A DNA stretch of 64,000 nt from Pseudoxanthomonas japonensis. Lineage in GTDB: Bacteria; Pseudomonadota; Gammaproteobacteria; Xanthomonadales; Xanthomonadaceae. Numbering within the stretch: position 1 is the first letter of the stretch; every line of letters starts with the position of its first letter. Where the stretch lies: the NCBI RefSeq assembly GCF_010093445.1, contig NZ_PDWW01000006.1, positions 111,111 through 175,110 on the forward strand, given 5' to 3'. The translations under genes were made by a program, and so were the position numbers. The notes below the pieces were generated by a model. That model had not been told where the DNA came from, did no database searches, and saw nothing but the letters and a program-made list of their open reading frames with translations. This document shows, in pieces, positions 55,804-63,921 of the stretch.

Positions 55804-56124
55804 TCAACGGAGCTTCTTCTTGACTGCCGGCGCGCAGGACTTGCCGCCGCAGCAGTTCTCCGTCAGGAAGCCAATCAGACCGTTCATGCGGTCGTAGTCG
55901 GCACGTATCCGGATGACCCGTCCTTCCCGCTCGTCGGTCACAAGCCCTGCGGCACGCAGCTGGTTCAGATGCGCGGTGAGCGTCGCGGGCGCCAGATCGA
56001 GCTGGTCGCGCAGTTCGCCAACGGCCATCCCGCCTGGACCCGCCTGTACAAGGGCGCGGTAGGCGGCGAGGCGGTGGTCGTGGGCGAGCGCACGGAGCGC
56101 CATTACGGTCTGGGACGTGTCCAT
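55804..56124 (-). CDS. arsR: ArsR-family arsenite-responsive repressor
   Basis: Winged-helix repressor of 106 residues (ELRDQLDLAPATLTAHLNQLRAAGLV as the HTH). The common ELCVCDL metal site is missing. Instead three cysteines lie at the C-terminus, Cys91, Cys92 and Cys97, similar to the Acidithiobacillus ferrooxidans ArsR arrangement. A 32-base inverted repeat begins at the ATG, so it likely represses its own operon. The longer ORF to 56205 would read through this operator and is unlikely. Confidence 0.9.
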   Translation of the reverse strand: MDTSQTVMALRALAHDHRLAAYRALVQAGPGGMAVGELRDQLDLAPATLTAHLNQLRAAGLVTDEREGRVIRIRADYDRMNGLIGFLTENCCGGKSCAPAVKKKLR

Positions 56125-56154
56125 AATTCTATATTTCCGGAATCTTAGAATTAT
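56123..56154. promoter_or_regulatory. ArsR operator overlapping the arsR start codon
   Basis: ATAATTCTA (56123-56131) and TAGAATTAT (56146-56154) are perfect complementary nine-base arms with a TTCCGGAA centre. The AT-rich palindrome stands out in GC-rich DNA and touches the ATG, as expected for a self-controlled ars operon. I see nothing else in the 56155-56358 gap. Confidence 0.75.
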
Positions 56155-56358
56155 TGCAACCCGTTGTTGCAGCCGGATGACGGCTTCCGGCCAGAAGGTG
56201 GACACGCCATCGAGCTCGATTCCAAGCCCGGCTCTGAACCGGCCTACGGAGGCTGTGCTCGTCGTGTGCTTCTACCATCGGCTGGGTAGCCGCCGAAGAC
56301 GGTTGATGCCTCACGACCGGCGTCAACGCTCAAGGTTGAGCGGGGCGGCGAGGGAACC

Positions 56359-57312
56359 TTAGCTTCTCAGCCTGGTACGCGACTGCCGCCGCATCGCTTG
56401 CGGGGCAACACCAAATCCTCGCAGGTACGCCTCACGCAGATGCCGTCGATCGCGAAACCCTGTCTCACGGGCGATCACCTCCAGAGGAAGTCGCCCCTGT
56501 TCGACCATCACACGTGCCGCCTCGAGTCGCAGCGCCTCAATGGCCTTCGCCGGCGACTGCCCCGTCTCTGCCGTGAATATTCTGCTGAACTGTCGAGGGC
56601 TCAGATTGATCCGCTCGGCCAGCTGCTCCACCCCCAACGGTCTGTCCAGGTGCCGTTTGGCGTAATCGAGCGCCTGTTGAATGCGATCGCTTCGCGGCGC
56701 CATATCCAGCAGCTCCGAATGCTGGGTCTGTCCGCCAGCGCGCCGATGGTGCATGACCAACCGGTGCGCGACGGAGCGCGCCACCTCCGGTCCCAGATCT
56801 TTCTCAACCATGCCCAGCGCCATGTCGAGCGCGGCCGTCATGCCGGCCGAGGTCCAGTACTGGCCGTCCAGGATGAAAATCCGGTCGGCCTCCACCTGGA
56901 TGTCGGGATGGCGTTGCTGCATGTGCTCGGCATAGGCCCAATGCGTGGTAGCCCGGCGCTGTGCGAGCACTCCGGCCTCAGCCAGGATGAACCCACCGGT
57001 ACAGATGCCTGCCACACGCCGCGCCCTGGGGGCTACGCGGCGGACGAAATCGAGTAGTGGCCGGGAAACCGGGCCACGGAGCGGGTCGATCACCCCGGGG
57101 AACATCCAGGTATCGGCGCGGCTGCGCCCGGTGAGTTCGCGCGTCACCACACGCATGCCCAGCGAGGCGTTGATCTCACCGCCCTGGACCGACCAGTTTT
57201 CCACGGCATAGAAGGTCTCACCGTGCACCAGGTTGGCGAACTCGAACACCGCCTGCGAGCCGAGCGCCATGACCTGGAAACCATCGCCCAGTACGTATCC
57301 CACCCGATGCAT
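56359..57312 (-). CDS. GlxA-type transcriptional regulator (DJ-1/PfpI domain plus AraC HTH)
   Basis: Regulator of 317 residues. The N-terminal two thirds are a DJ-1/PfpI-like glutamine-amidotransferase fold with ICTGGFILAEAGVL (the nucleophile-elbow Cys) and QYWTSAGMTAALDM. The C-terminal AraC HTH pair has QLAERINLSPRQFSRIFTAETGQSPAKAIEALRLEAAR. It is divergent from the SDR at 57430 and probably controls it. ATG 57312 is used; an upstream ATG at 57441 would overlap the divergent promoter. The inducer is unknown. Confidence 0.9.
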   Translation of the reverse strand: MHRVGYVLGDGFQVMALGSQAVFEFANLVHGETFYAVENWSVQGGEINASLGMRVVTRELTGRSRADTWMFPGVIDPLRGPVSRPLLDFVRRVAPRARRVAGICTGGFILAEAGVLAQRRATTHWAYAEHMQQRHPDIQVEADRIFILDGQYWTSAGMTAALDMALGMVEKDLGPEVARSVAHRLVMHHRRAGGQTQHSELLDMAPRSDRIQQALDYAKRHLDRPLGVEQLAERINLSPRQFSRIFTAETGQSPAKAIEALRLEAARVMVEQGRLPLEVIARETGFRDRRHLREAYLRGFGVAPQAMRRQSRTRLRS

Positions 57313-57339
57313 GATGGCCGGCCCCGCATGTCCTAAAAC

Positions 57340-57356
57340 ATGACTATATGCGTCAT
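57340..57356. promoter_or_regulatory. Small palindrome in the GlxA/SDR divergent promoter region
   Basis: ATGAC-tatatgc-GTCAT in an AT-richer patch between divergent genes. It could be the regulator's site; support is only its symmetry and position. Confidence 0.3.
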
Positions 57357-57429
57357 TTGCGCCACGATCCATCCGGCGCAAGCTTTCTCCGCACCCCGCG
57401 GCAATGGCCGCCCAACTGGAGAAAGCACC

Positions 57430-58236
57430 ATGTCCGCACAATCCTCATCCGCTGGCGTCGCTGTGGTTACCGGCGCGTCCGCTGGCATTGGCGCGATCTA
57501 CGCCGAGCGCCTGGCCCGTCGTGGGCATGACCTGATCCTGGTCGCGCGTGACCGACAACGGCTCAATGCCCTGGCAGAGCGCATCAGCAGCCAGACCCAG
57601 CGCGCGGTGGAGGTCATCGCCGCCGACCTGGGCCAGCGCGATCAGTTGGCCCAGGTCGAGCGCCGCCTGCAGCAGGATGCCGACGTTACGGTACTTGTGA
57701 ACAATGCGGGCATCGGAACCCACACGCCGCTGCTGCAGAGCGATGTCGAGCGGATGACCGCCATGGTGGAGCTCAACGTCACCGCGCTCATGCGGCTGAC
57801 CTATGCCGCCGTCCCGCAGATGGTGGCGCGCGGGCGCGGCACCATCATCAATATCTCTTCGATCGCGAGCTTGGCACCGGAAATCCTCAATGGCGTCTAC
57901 GGCGGGAGCAAGGCTTTCGTCACGGCCTTCAGCCAATCGCTTCACAAGGAACTCGCAGGCACTGGCTTGCGCGTCCAGGCGGTGCTTCCGGGCGCAACCG
58001 CCACCGATTTCTGGGCGACCGGCGGTCTGCCGGTCGAGAACCTTCCCCGCGAGATCGTGATGCGTGCCGAGGACCTGGTCGATGCCGCCCTGCGCGGCTT
58101 GGATCGCGGTGAATTGATCAGCATCCCGTCACTGCATGCCGGCGAGGACTGGGAGGCGTTCGAGGCCGCTCGCCAATCGATGGCGGCCCACCTGTCAAGC
58201 GACACGGTGGCACCGCGCTATCGCGCCAGTCACTGA
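57430..58236 (+). CDS. Short-chain dehydrogenase/reductase (SDR 1)
   Basis: Classical SDR of 268 residues with cofactor loop TGASAGIGAIYAERLARRGHD, NNAG near residue 95, catalytic Ser in ISSIAS and Tyr/Lys in YGGSK. The Arg after the second strand (VARDRQRL) favours NADP. It is closely related to SDR 3 at 61225, so the two arose by duplication. GGAGAAAG precedes the ATG. Substrate is unknown. It is divergent from the GlxA regulator and followed by SDR 2 after 40 bases. Confidence 0.88.
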   Translation: MSAQSSSAGVAVVTGASAGIGAIYAERLARRGHDLILVARDRQRLNALAERISSQTQRAVEVIAADLGQRDQLAQVERRLQQDADVTVLVNNAGIGTHTPLLQSDVERMTAMVELNVTALMRLTYAAVPQMVARGRGTIINISSIASLAPEILNGVYGGSKAFVTAFSQSLHKELAGTGLRVQAVLPGATATDFWATGGLPVENLPREIVMRAEDLVDAALRGLDRGELISIPSLHAGEDWEAFEAARQSMAAHLSSDTVAPRYRASH

Positions 58237-58276
58237 TCTCCAGTTCCCGCTCATCCATTACTCGGGAGGACTTCCC

Positions 58277-59038
58277 ATGAAACTTGCCGGCAACACCATC
58301 TTCATCACCGGCGGCACCTCCGGGATAGGTCTGGCACTGGCCAAGGCCCTGCATGCACGCGGCAACCAAGTGATCGTAGCCGGCCGCCGCAAGGCCCTGC
58401 TCGAGCAGATCAAGTCCGAGAACCCGGGCGTCGATGCGGTCCAACTGGATGTCGCCGACCCGGGCCAGATCAAGGCGGTTGCCGCCGATGTCATCGCGCG
58501 CTACCCAACACTCAATGTTGTGGTCAACAACGCCGGCATCATGCCCTTCGACAATGCGGGCGGTGCGCTGGATGATGGGCAGGCTGTCCAGCTGGTGGCG
58601 ACGAACCTGCTGGGGCCGGTCCGGGTCAGCGCCGCCTTCGTCGAACACCTGAAGCGGCAGCCGGAGAGCTGGATAATCAACAATTCTTCGGTGCTGGCCT
58701 ACGTCCCCCTGGCGGCGACGGCGCTGTACTCGGCCACCAAGGCGGCGATCCACTCCTATTCAATGTCGCAGCGCTTTGCCCTGCGCGATAGTTCGGTGAA
58801 GGTTCTGGAGATCGCGCCGCCTTGGGTGGATACCGACCTGATCTACAAGAGTGGCGACCCCCGTGCGATGCCGCTTGACGATTTCATCGCGGAGACGCTG
58901 GACAAGCTTGCCACCGCAACGACCGAGGTGCTGGTTGATCGCATCGCGGCGGTGCGCGCCAACCCCGGGATGGGCGAGCACGCCATGGTGCACCAGTTCA
59001 ATCTTTCGTTGGTGGATAACCCCATCCCGGTCGCCTGA
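58277..59038 (+). CDS. Short-chain dehydrogenase/reductase (SDR 2, DltE-like)
   Basis: SDR of 253 residues with TGGTSGIGLALAKALHARGNQV, NNAGIMPF, Ser in INNSSVLAY and YSATK as catalytic Tyr/Lys. AGRRKALL after strand two suggests NADP. The pattern fits the DltE-like branch often found in small regulator-linked oxidoreductase cassettes. GGGAGGA is a strong ribosome site. The substrate is not predictable. Confidence 0.88.
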   Translation: MKLAGNTIFITGGTSGIGLALAKALHARGNQVIVAGRRKALLEQIKSENPGVDAVQLDVADPGQIKAVAADVIARYPTLNVVVNNAGIMPFDNAGGALDDGQAVQLVATNLLGPVRVSAAFVEHLKRQPESWIINNSSVLAYVPLAATALYSATKAAIHSYSMSQRFALRDSSVKVLEIAPPWVDTDLIYKSGDPRAMPLDDFIAETLDKLATATTEVLVDRIAAVRANPGMGEHAMVHQFNLSLVDNPIPVA

Positions 59039-59123
59039 CCACCGCGTCATCCGGCAGCCACGCTTTGCGAAGCCGCACGCCGGCTCATTTCCACGACTTT
59101 TTACTTTCTTCGAGGAGACTCCC

Positions 59124-59456
59124 GTGTTGTTCAACTGGACCGAGTATGTGCCCGCAGTGAAGAAGGCGTTCGGCAGCCTGGGCAAGCGCCATCCGAAAAT
59201 GCTCGAGGCTTACCAGTCCTTGGGGACGGCCGCAGCGCATGATCAAGCCTTGGACGCCAAGACCCGTGAACTGATCGCCGTTGCAGTTGCGATCAGCCTG
59301 CGCTGCGACGGATGCATTGGTACGCATACTGAGGCGGCACGCAAGGCCGGGGCGACCGAGGCAGAGTTGGCGCAGGCCCTCGCTACGGCGATCCAGGTCA
59401 ATGCGGGCGCAGCTTACGTTTATTCGATGCGCGCGCTCGAGGCTTACGGCGACTAG
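59124..59456 (+). CDS. Carboxymuconolactone decarboxylase/AhpD-like protein
   Basis: Small all-helical protein of 110 residues. CDGCIGTH (Cys61, Cys64, His68) is the AhpD redox motif, so peroxidase or thiol-disulfide activity is more likely than decarboxylation. The start is GTG at 59124 with GAGGAG upstream. It follows SDR 2 by 85 bases and is probably in the same transcript. Confidence 0.88.
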   Translation: MLFNWTEYVPAVKKAFGSLGKRHPKMLEAYQSLGTAAAHDQALDAKTRELIAVAVAISLRCDGCIGTHTEAARKAGATEAELAQALATAIQVNAGAAYVYSMRALEAYGD

Positions 59457-59637
59457 TCGACTACTGGGGGTCATCCCGTCGCTGCAAGGGGTGTGGTGAC
59501 CCTTCCAGGCTCCCTTTGGTGGCTTGTCGATCAACGCTTCTGCGTTGCCTGCAGCACCGGAAACACGGTCACACAGGCATGGTTGGTCGTTTCGATAGCG
59601 CGGGCTTCCGGTTCAGGCCTTGGGTTCAAGCGAGCGA

Positions 59638-60075
59638 TCAGTTCGCTGGAGGCGCGAGCTTCTCCGACTGAACGTTCCTCGCGGAAGCTTTCCGCTTCGC
59701 GACAACAGGCGTCGCATCGCAATGCACTTCCATCGGCGGCAGGTGCTGCTGGTCGGCGCGATACCGTTCGCCCCACTCGCGAAGGCTCAGCATCACCGGA
59801 GCCAGCGTGCGTGCCAGCGCCGTGGCTTCATATTCGACGCGCGGGGGGACTTCCGCGTAAACGTGTCGGATGATCAGGCCGTCTGTCTCCAACTCGCGCA
59901 GCTGCAGCGTAAGCATGCGCTGGGTCGCGCTGGGGATCAGTCGCGTCAATTCCATGAAGCGCTTCTTGCCGGTCAGCACATGAAACAGCAGTAAAGGCTT
60001 CCACACACCGCCGATGATGGACAGCGTTAGCTCGACGGCGCAGCCACTCTTCGGGTCCAGTCGCTTCGGGCGCAT
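59638..60075 (-). CDS. HxlR-family (DUF24) winged-helix regulator
   Basis: Regulator of 145 residues with the HxlR pattern: an N-terminal Cys in GCAVELTLSIIGGVWKPLLLFHVL, KRFMELTRLIPSATQRMLTLQLRELETDGLI as the winged helix, and EYEATALARTLAPVMLSL. The Cys fits a redox- or electrophile-sensing HxlR member. It is divergent from the AcuI-like reductase, an arrangement common for HxlR proteins controlling a reductase. I use ATG 60075; a GTG at 60087 is possible. CTATC repeats upstream may be its binding site. Confidence 0.88.
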   Translation of the reverse strand: MRPKRLDPKSGCAVELTLSIIGGVWKPLLLFHVLTGKKRFMELTRLIPSATQRMLTLQLRELETDGLIIRHVYAEVPPRVEYEATALARTLAPVMLSLREWGERYRADQQHLPPMEVHCDATPVVAKRKASARNVQSEKLAPPAN

Positions 60076-60137
60076 GATGACTCTCACCTGGTGCTCATAG
60101 GCACATAATTGATAGTAACGGCGATAGTTGTGCGTTC

Positions 60138-60166
60138 TTACGACAAACGCGGCACGGACCTATAGT
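60138..60166 (+). promoter_or_regulatory. Putative sigma70 promoter of the acuI-like gene
   Basis: TTACGA, 17 bases, then TATAGT, the -10 being a five-of-six match. It lies 32 bases before the GTG start, in the divergent region shared with the HxlR gene. Confidence 0.5.
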
Positions 60167-60198
60167 CGCACCCGCTTCCCCACGAAGGAAATGGTGCC

Positions 60199-61185
60199 GT
60201 GTCATTCCGTGCAATCCTTGCTACCCGCGCCGACGATGGCGCAATCAGCGCCTCACTGCAGACCCTCGACGACAACACGCTGTCCGAAGGCGGCGTGACC
60301 GTCGCCGTCGACTGGTCGACCCTCAACTACAAGGATGCGGTGGCCTTGGCAGGCCCCCAGATCATCCAGACCTTCCCACTGGTGCCTGGCATCGACTTCG
60401 CCGGCATCGTGGTGGATTCCGATGACGTCCGCTTCAGTCCCGGCGACAAGGTCGTCGCGACCGGCTGGGGCTTGAGCCAGACCCACCATGGCGGTTACGC
60501 ACAGCGTGCCCGCGTTTCGGGCAACTGGCTGGTCAAGTTGCCGACGACCCTGAGCACGCGCGACGCCATGGCGATCGGCACGGCAGGGTTCACCGCCATG
60601 CTTAGCGTGCTGGCGCTTGAACACGCAGGCGTATCGCCGGACCGCGGCGACATCCTGGTCACCGGTGCATCCGGTGGCGTGGGCTCCATCGCCATCGCGC
60701 TGCTGGCGGAACTCGGTTACCGCGTGGTGGCGTCCACGGGCAAGCCGGGCGAGGCGGACTACCTGCGCAACCTGGGCGCCGCGGACATCCTGGACCGCAC
60801 GCTCCTGTCGGCGGAAGGCAAGCCCATGGGGACGGAGCGCTGGGCGGGTGCAGTGGACTCGGTGGGTGGCCGCACGCTGGCCAACGTGTTGGCGCAAACG
60901 AAGTATCGCGGCACGGTGACCACGTGTGGCTTCGTGGGCGGCGTTGAGCTTCCCACTACCGTGCTGCCTTTCATCCTGCGCGGCGTCACCCTCGCCGGCA
61001 TCGATTCGGTCAATGCACCGCAAGCGCTGCGCGTCGAGGCGTGGCGCCGCCTGGCCGAGAACCTGGAACTGGCCAAGCTGGACACGACGGTCACCGAAGT
61101 GGGACTCGCCGACGTGTTCAGCGCCGCCGCCGAGATGCGCCAGGGCAGGGCGAGGGGACGGACGCTGGTGGACGTGAATCGTTAA
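60199..61185 (+). CDS. acuI: AcuI/YhdH-type NADPH quinone/acryloyl-CoA reductase
   Basis: Zinc-free medium-chain reductase of 328 residues. AcuI marks are VDWSTLNYKDAVALAG, PLVPGIDFAGIV, GWGLSQTHHGGYAQRARV, VTGASGGVGSIAIALLAELGY and SVNAPQALRVEAWRRLA. The family reduces acryloyl-CoA with NADPH and protects against acrylate-like electrophiles. The start is GTG with GAAGGAAA before it. It begins a four-gene rightward group with SDR 3, the enoyl-CoA hydratase and SDR 4. Confidence 0.9.
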   Translation: MSFRAILATRADDGAISASLQTLDDNTLSEGGVTVAVDWSTLNYKDAVALAGPQIIQTFPLVPGIDFAGIVVDSDDVRFSPGDKVVATGWGLSQTHHGGYAQRARVSGNWLVKLPTTLSTRDAMAIGTAGFTAMLSVLALEHAGVSPDRGDILVTGASGGVGSIAIALLAELGYRVVASTGKPGEADYLRNLGAADILDRTLLSAEGKPMGTERWAGAVDSVGGRTLANVLAQTKYRGTVTTCGFVGGVELPTTVLPFILRGVTLAGIDSVNAPQALRVEAWRRLAENLELAKLDTTVTEVGLADVFSAAAEMRQGRARGRTLVDVNR

Positions 61186-61224
61186 GCGCATCTGCCCATT
61201 ACCTCCAGACCCCACGGGACACCC

Positions 61225-62013
61225 ATGAGCACATCGAAGCAAGTAGCCCTCATCACCGGGGCATCCGCAGGCATCGGCGCCACCTATGCCGATCGGCTGG
61301 CCAAGCGCGGCTACGCGCTCGTGCTGGTGGCGCGCGACACGCAGCGCCTGCAAGCGTTGGCGACGCGACTGCAGGACGAGACCGGCACGTCCATTGAAGT
61401 CCTGCCCGCAGATCTGACCCGTAATGCGGATGTGGTACGGATCGAGCAACGCCTGCAGACGGGGGACGTCACGCTGCTCGTCAACAACGCGGGCATGTCG
61501 TTGAAAGGTGGCCTGTTGGAGAATGGCCCGGCTGCGCTGGAGCAGATCATCGCGCTCAACGTCACGGCCCCCACCCGCTTGGCCGCCGCCGCAGCGAAAT
61601 CGTTCGTCGAGCAAGGATCGGGGGCCATCGTCAACCTTTCTTCCGTCCTGGCGTTCGCGCCCGAGATGTTCGAAGGCGTCTACAGCGGAACCAAGGCTTA
61701 CCTGCTCAATCTCAGTCAGGCCATGGCGGCACAATTCGGGCCACGCGGCGTGTATGTGCAGGCCGTCCTGCCCGGCGCCACCCGAACGGAGCTGTGGGAG
61801 AAGGCTGGCCGCGACATGGACGAGTTTCCGCCCGGCTTCCTGATGGAGGTCGACGCCATGGTCGATGCCGCGCTGGTGGGCTTCGACCGGCGCGAGACGG
61901 TGACGATTCCTCCGCTTCCCGATGAAGGCCAGTTCCTCGCGATGCAGCAGGCGCGTCTGGCGATGGCACCCAATCTCTCGCGCAGCGACGTGCCTGCCCG
62001 CTACCTGCGCTGA
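61225..62013 (+). CDS. Short-chain dehydrogenase/reductase (SDR 3)
   Basis: SDR of 262 residues, a paralog of SDR 1: TGASAGIGATYADRLAKRGYA, VARDTQRL, NNAG, Ser in LSSVLAF and YSGTK. It lies 39 bases after the acuI-like gene and 15 before the enoyl-CoA hydratase. Likely NADP dependent; the substrate is unknown. Confidence 0.88.
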   Translation: MSTSKQVALITGASAGIGATYADRLAKRGYALVLVARDTQRLQALATRLQDETGTSIEVLPADLTRNADVVRIEQRLQTGDVTLLVNNAGMSLKGGLLENGPAALEQIIALNVTAPTRLAAAAAKSFVEQGSGAIVNLSSVLAFAPEMFEGVYSGTKAYLLNLSQAMAAQFGPRGVYVQAVLPGATRTELWEKAGRDMDEFPPGFLMEVDAMVDAALVGFDRRETVTIPPLPDEGQFLAMQQARLAMAPNLSRSDVPARYLR

Positions 62014-62028
62014 CTCAGGAGAACCCCA

Positions 62029-62928
62029 GTGACTTACGAAAACCCGGTGCGCCTGGAAATCGAGGCGCATGGCAATACCCTGCATGCACGCATACATGCC
62101 GGTTCCCGCCAGGAGTTCGGTGCGGAGCTCGCCCTGCTCATCGAAGAACTGCTCGACCGCGTGGAGCAGGATCCCGATATCCGCGCCGTGGTCTTCTCAA
62201 GCGCGCACGCAGGCCGCTTCATCAGTCACGCCGACGTGAAATGGCTGCAGGAGGGCGGTGTCCAGTACTTGGCGCGACAACAGGCCACGACGCCTCCGCC
62301 GGCACCTCCCTCCGATTACGTCGGCCTAGATCGGCTGCACGGCTTGCTGCTCCGGATGAACAGCATCGGCGTGGTATTCATCGCCGCGCTGGAAGGGCAT
62401 GCACTGGGCCTGGGTGCCGAGTTCGCATGGGCATGCGATCTGCGGGTCATGGCCAGCGAAGACGCCTTCATCGGACAGCCCGAGGTTTTGCTGGGCATCA
62501 TGCCCGGCGGTGGCGGCAGCCAGAGGCTCCCGCGCTTGGTGGGCACGCACAAGGCGCTGGTCGCCATTCTCGATGGGCGGCCGCTGACAGCCGCGCAGGC
62601 GCTGGAGATGGGCGCGGTCGATGCCGTCGTACCGAAGGCCGACGTCGTCACCAAGGCGCTGGCTCTTGCCGACCACCTCGGGCGGCGACACAAGCCAAGC
62701 ATCGGCGCCATCAAGCGCGCGGTGTACTTCGGCACCTCCCTGCCGTTGCAGGACGGCATCAAGCTGGAAGCCAAAGAGTTCCTGACCTTGGATGTTTCGC
62801 CGGAAGGGCAGAAACTGATGCTGGCGTACCAGGCAGGCACCGATTTGCTGGGCGACCTTCCGCTCTACGTGGCCGATCATTACGAGACGGCCCTCAAGGA
62901 GGGTCATACTCCGAAGTCGTACGACTGA
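62029..62928 (+). CDS. Enoyl-CoA hydratase/isomerase family protein
   Basis: Crotonase-fold protein of 299 residues. Oxyanion-hole segments are visible: VFSSAHAGRFISHADVKWL and GHALGLGAEFAWACDLR, and the acidic residue in QPEVLLGIMPGGGGSQRLPRLVG. It probably hydrates or isomerises an acyl-CoA, which fits the adjoining AcuI-like reductase. The start is GTG at 62029 with AGGAG ahead. The C-terminus is a little longer than the common 260 residues. Confidence 0.88.
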   Translation: MTYENPVRLEIEAHGNTLHARIHAGSRQEFGAELALLIEELLDRVEQDPDIRAVVFSSAHAGRFISHADVKWLQEGGVQYLARQQATTPPPAPPSDYVGLDRLHGLLLRMNSIGVVFIAALEGHALGLGAEFAWACDLRVMASEDAFIGQPEVLLGIMPGGGGSQRLPRLVGTHKALVAILDGRPLTAAQALEMGAVDAVVPKADVVTKALALADHLGRRHKPSIGAIKRAVYFGTSLPLQDGIKLEAKEFLTLDVSPEGQKLMLAYQAGTDLLGDLPLYVADHYETALKEGHTPKSYD

Positions 62929-63068
62929 CCAGAGGCCTCATTCTGATCGCATGTCCGCTATCGGCCTTGGATTCAACCGATCGACGCAAGGTACGAAAGC
63001 AAGAAACGGATAGTGGCTGGCGACAAGGGCCGATAGATTCTCCCGACACAAAGAGACGGGAGTTGCAG

Positions 63069-63839
63069 ATGGATGTACTGGCAAAGAAGGTGGCCATCGT
63101 CACGGGCGCCAGTTCCGGCATCGGACGCGCGACGGCCAGGCTGTTCGCGAGAGAAGGCGCGAGCGTCGTGGTGAGCGGGCGCCGCCACGCCGAACTGGAC
63201 GCGCTCGTCGGCGAAATCGAAGAGGCGGGCGGGCATGCCATCGCGGTTGCGGGCGACGTCAGGCGCGAAGAAGTGGCGAAGGCCCTGGTCGACGCGGCCG
63301 TCACCCACTTCGGTGGCCTTGACGTCGCGTTCAACAATGCGGGGGTGGTGGGAGAGACGAAGCCCATCACGGAGATGTCGCTTGACGAATGGCGCGAGAC
63401 GCTCGACACCAATCTTGCCAGTGCGTTCCTGGGCGCCAAGTACCAGGTGCCGGCCATGCTGGCGCGCGGCGGAGGCTCGCTCATCTTCACGTCCTCCTTC
63501 GTCGGCTACACGGCCGGCTTACCCGGCATGGCGGCGTATGCCGCCAGCAAGGCGGGCCAGATCGGCCTGGTCAAGGCGTTGGCGGCCGAGTACGGCGCGA
63601 AAGGGGTCCGGGTGAATGCCGTGCTCCCCGGAGGCACCGACACGCCCGCCAGCATCACCAACGCGCCAGACGCCACGCCGGAGGTGCTGGCCTTCGTGGA
63701 GGGCCTTCATGCGTTGAAACGCATGGCCTCGCCGGAAGAGATTGCGCGCGCCGTCCTGCATCTCGCATCGGATGCGTCGAGCTTCATCACCGGCACGGCC
63801 TTTCTCGTTGACGGCGGCGCGTCCATCGCCCGAGCCTGA
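63069..63839 (+). CDS. Short-chain dehydrogenase/reductase (SDR 4)
   Basis: Classical SDR of 256 residues with TGASSGIGRATARLFAREGA, GRRHAEL, NNAG, Ser in FTSSFVGY and YAASK, and the C-terminal FITGTAFLVDGGASIARA typical of the FabG/glucose-dehydrogenase-like branch. It is more distant from SDR 1 and 3. A 140-base gap before it may hold its own promoter, though I see no strong one. Confidence 0.9.
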   Translation: MDVLAKKVAIVTGASSGIGRATARLFAREGASVVVSGRRHAELDALVGEIEEAGGHAIAVAGDVRREEVAKALVDAAVTHFGGLDVAFNNAGVVGETKPITEMSLDEWRETLDTNLASAFLGAKYQVPAMLARGGGSLIFTSSFVGYTAGLPGMAAYAASKAGQIGLVKALAAEYGAKGVRVNAVLPGGTDTPASITNAPDATPEVLAFVEGLHALKRMASPEEIARAVLHLASDASSFITGTAFLVDGGASIARA

Positions 63840-63921
63840 CGCGGAACGACGTCCGCTTTGGGTCGCGGAATCAGACATCGGCCGGATCGCTGCAAGCTCG
63901 CTTCGACTGCGACGCCAGCCT

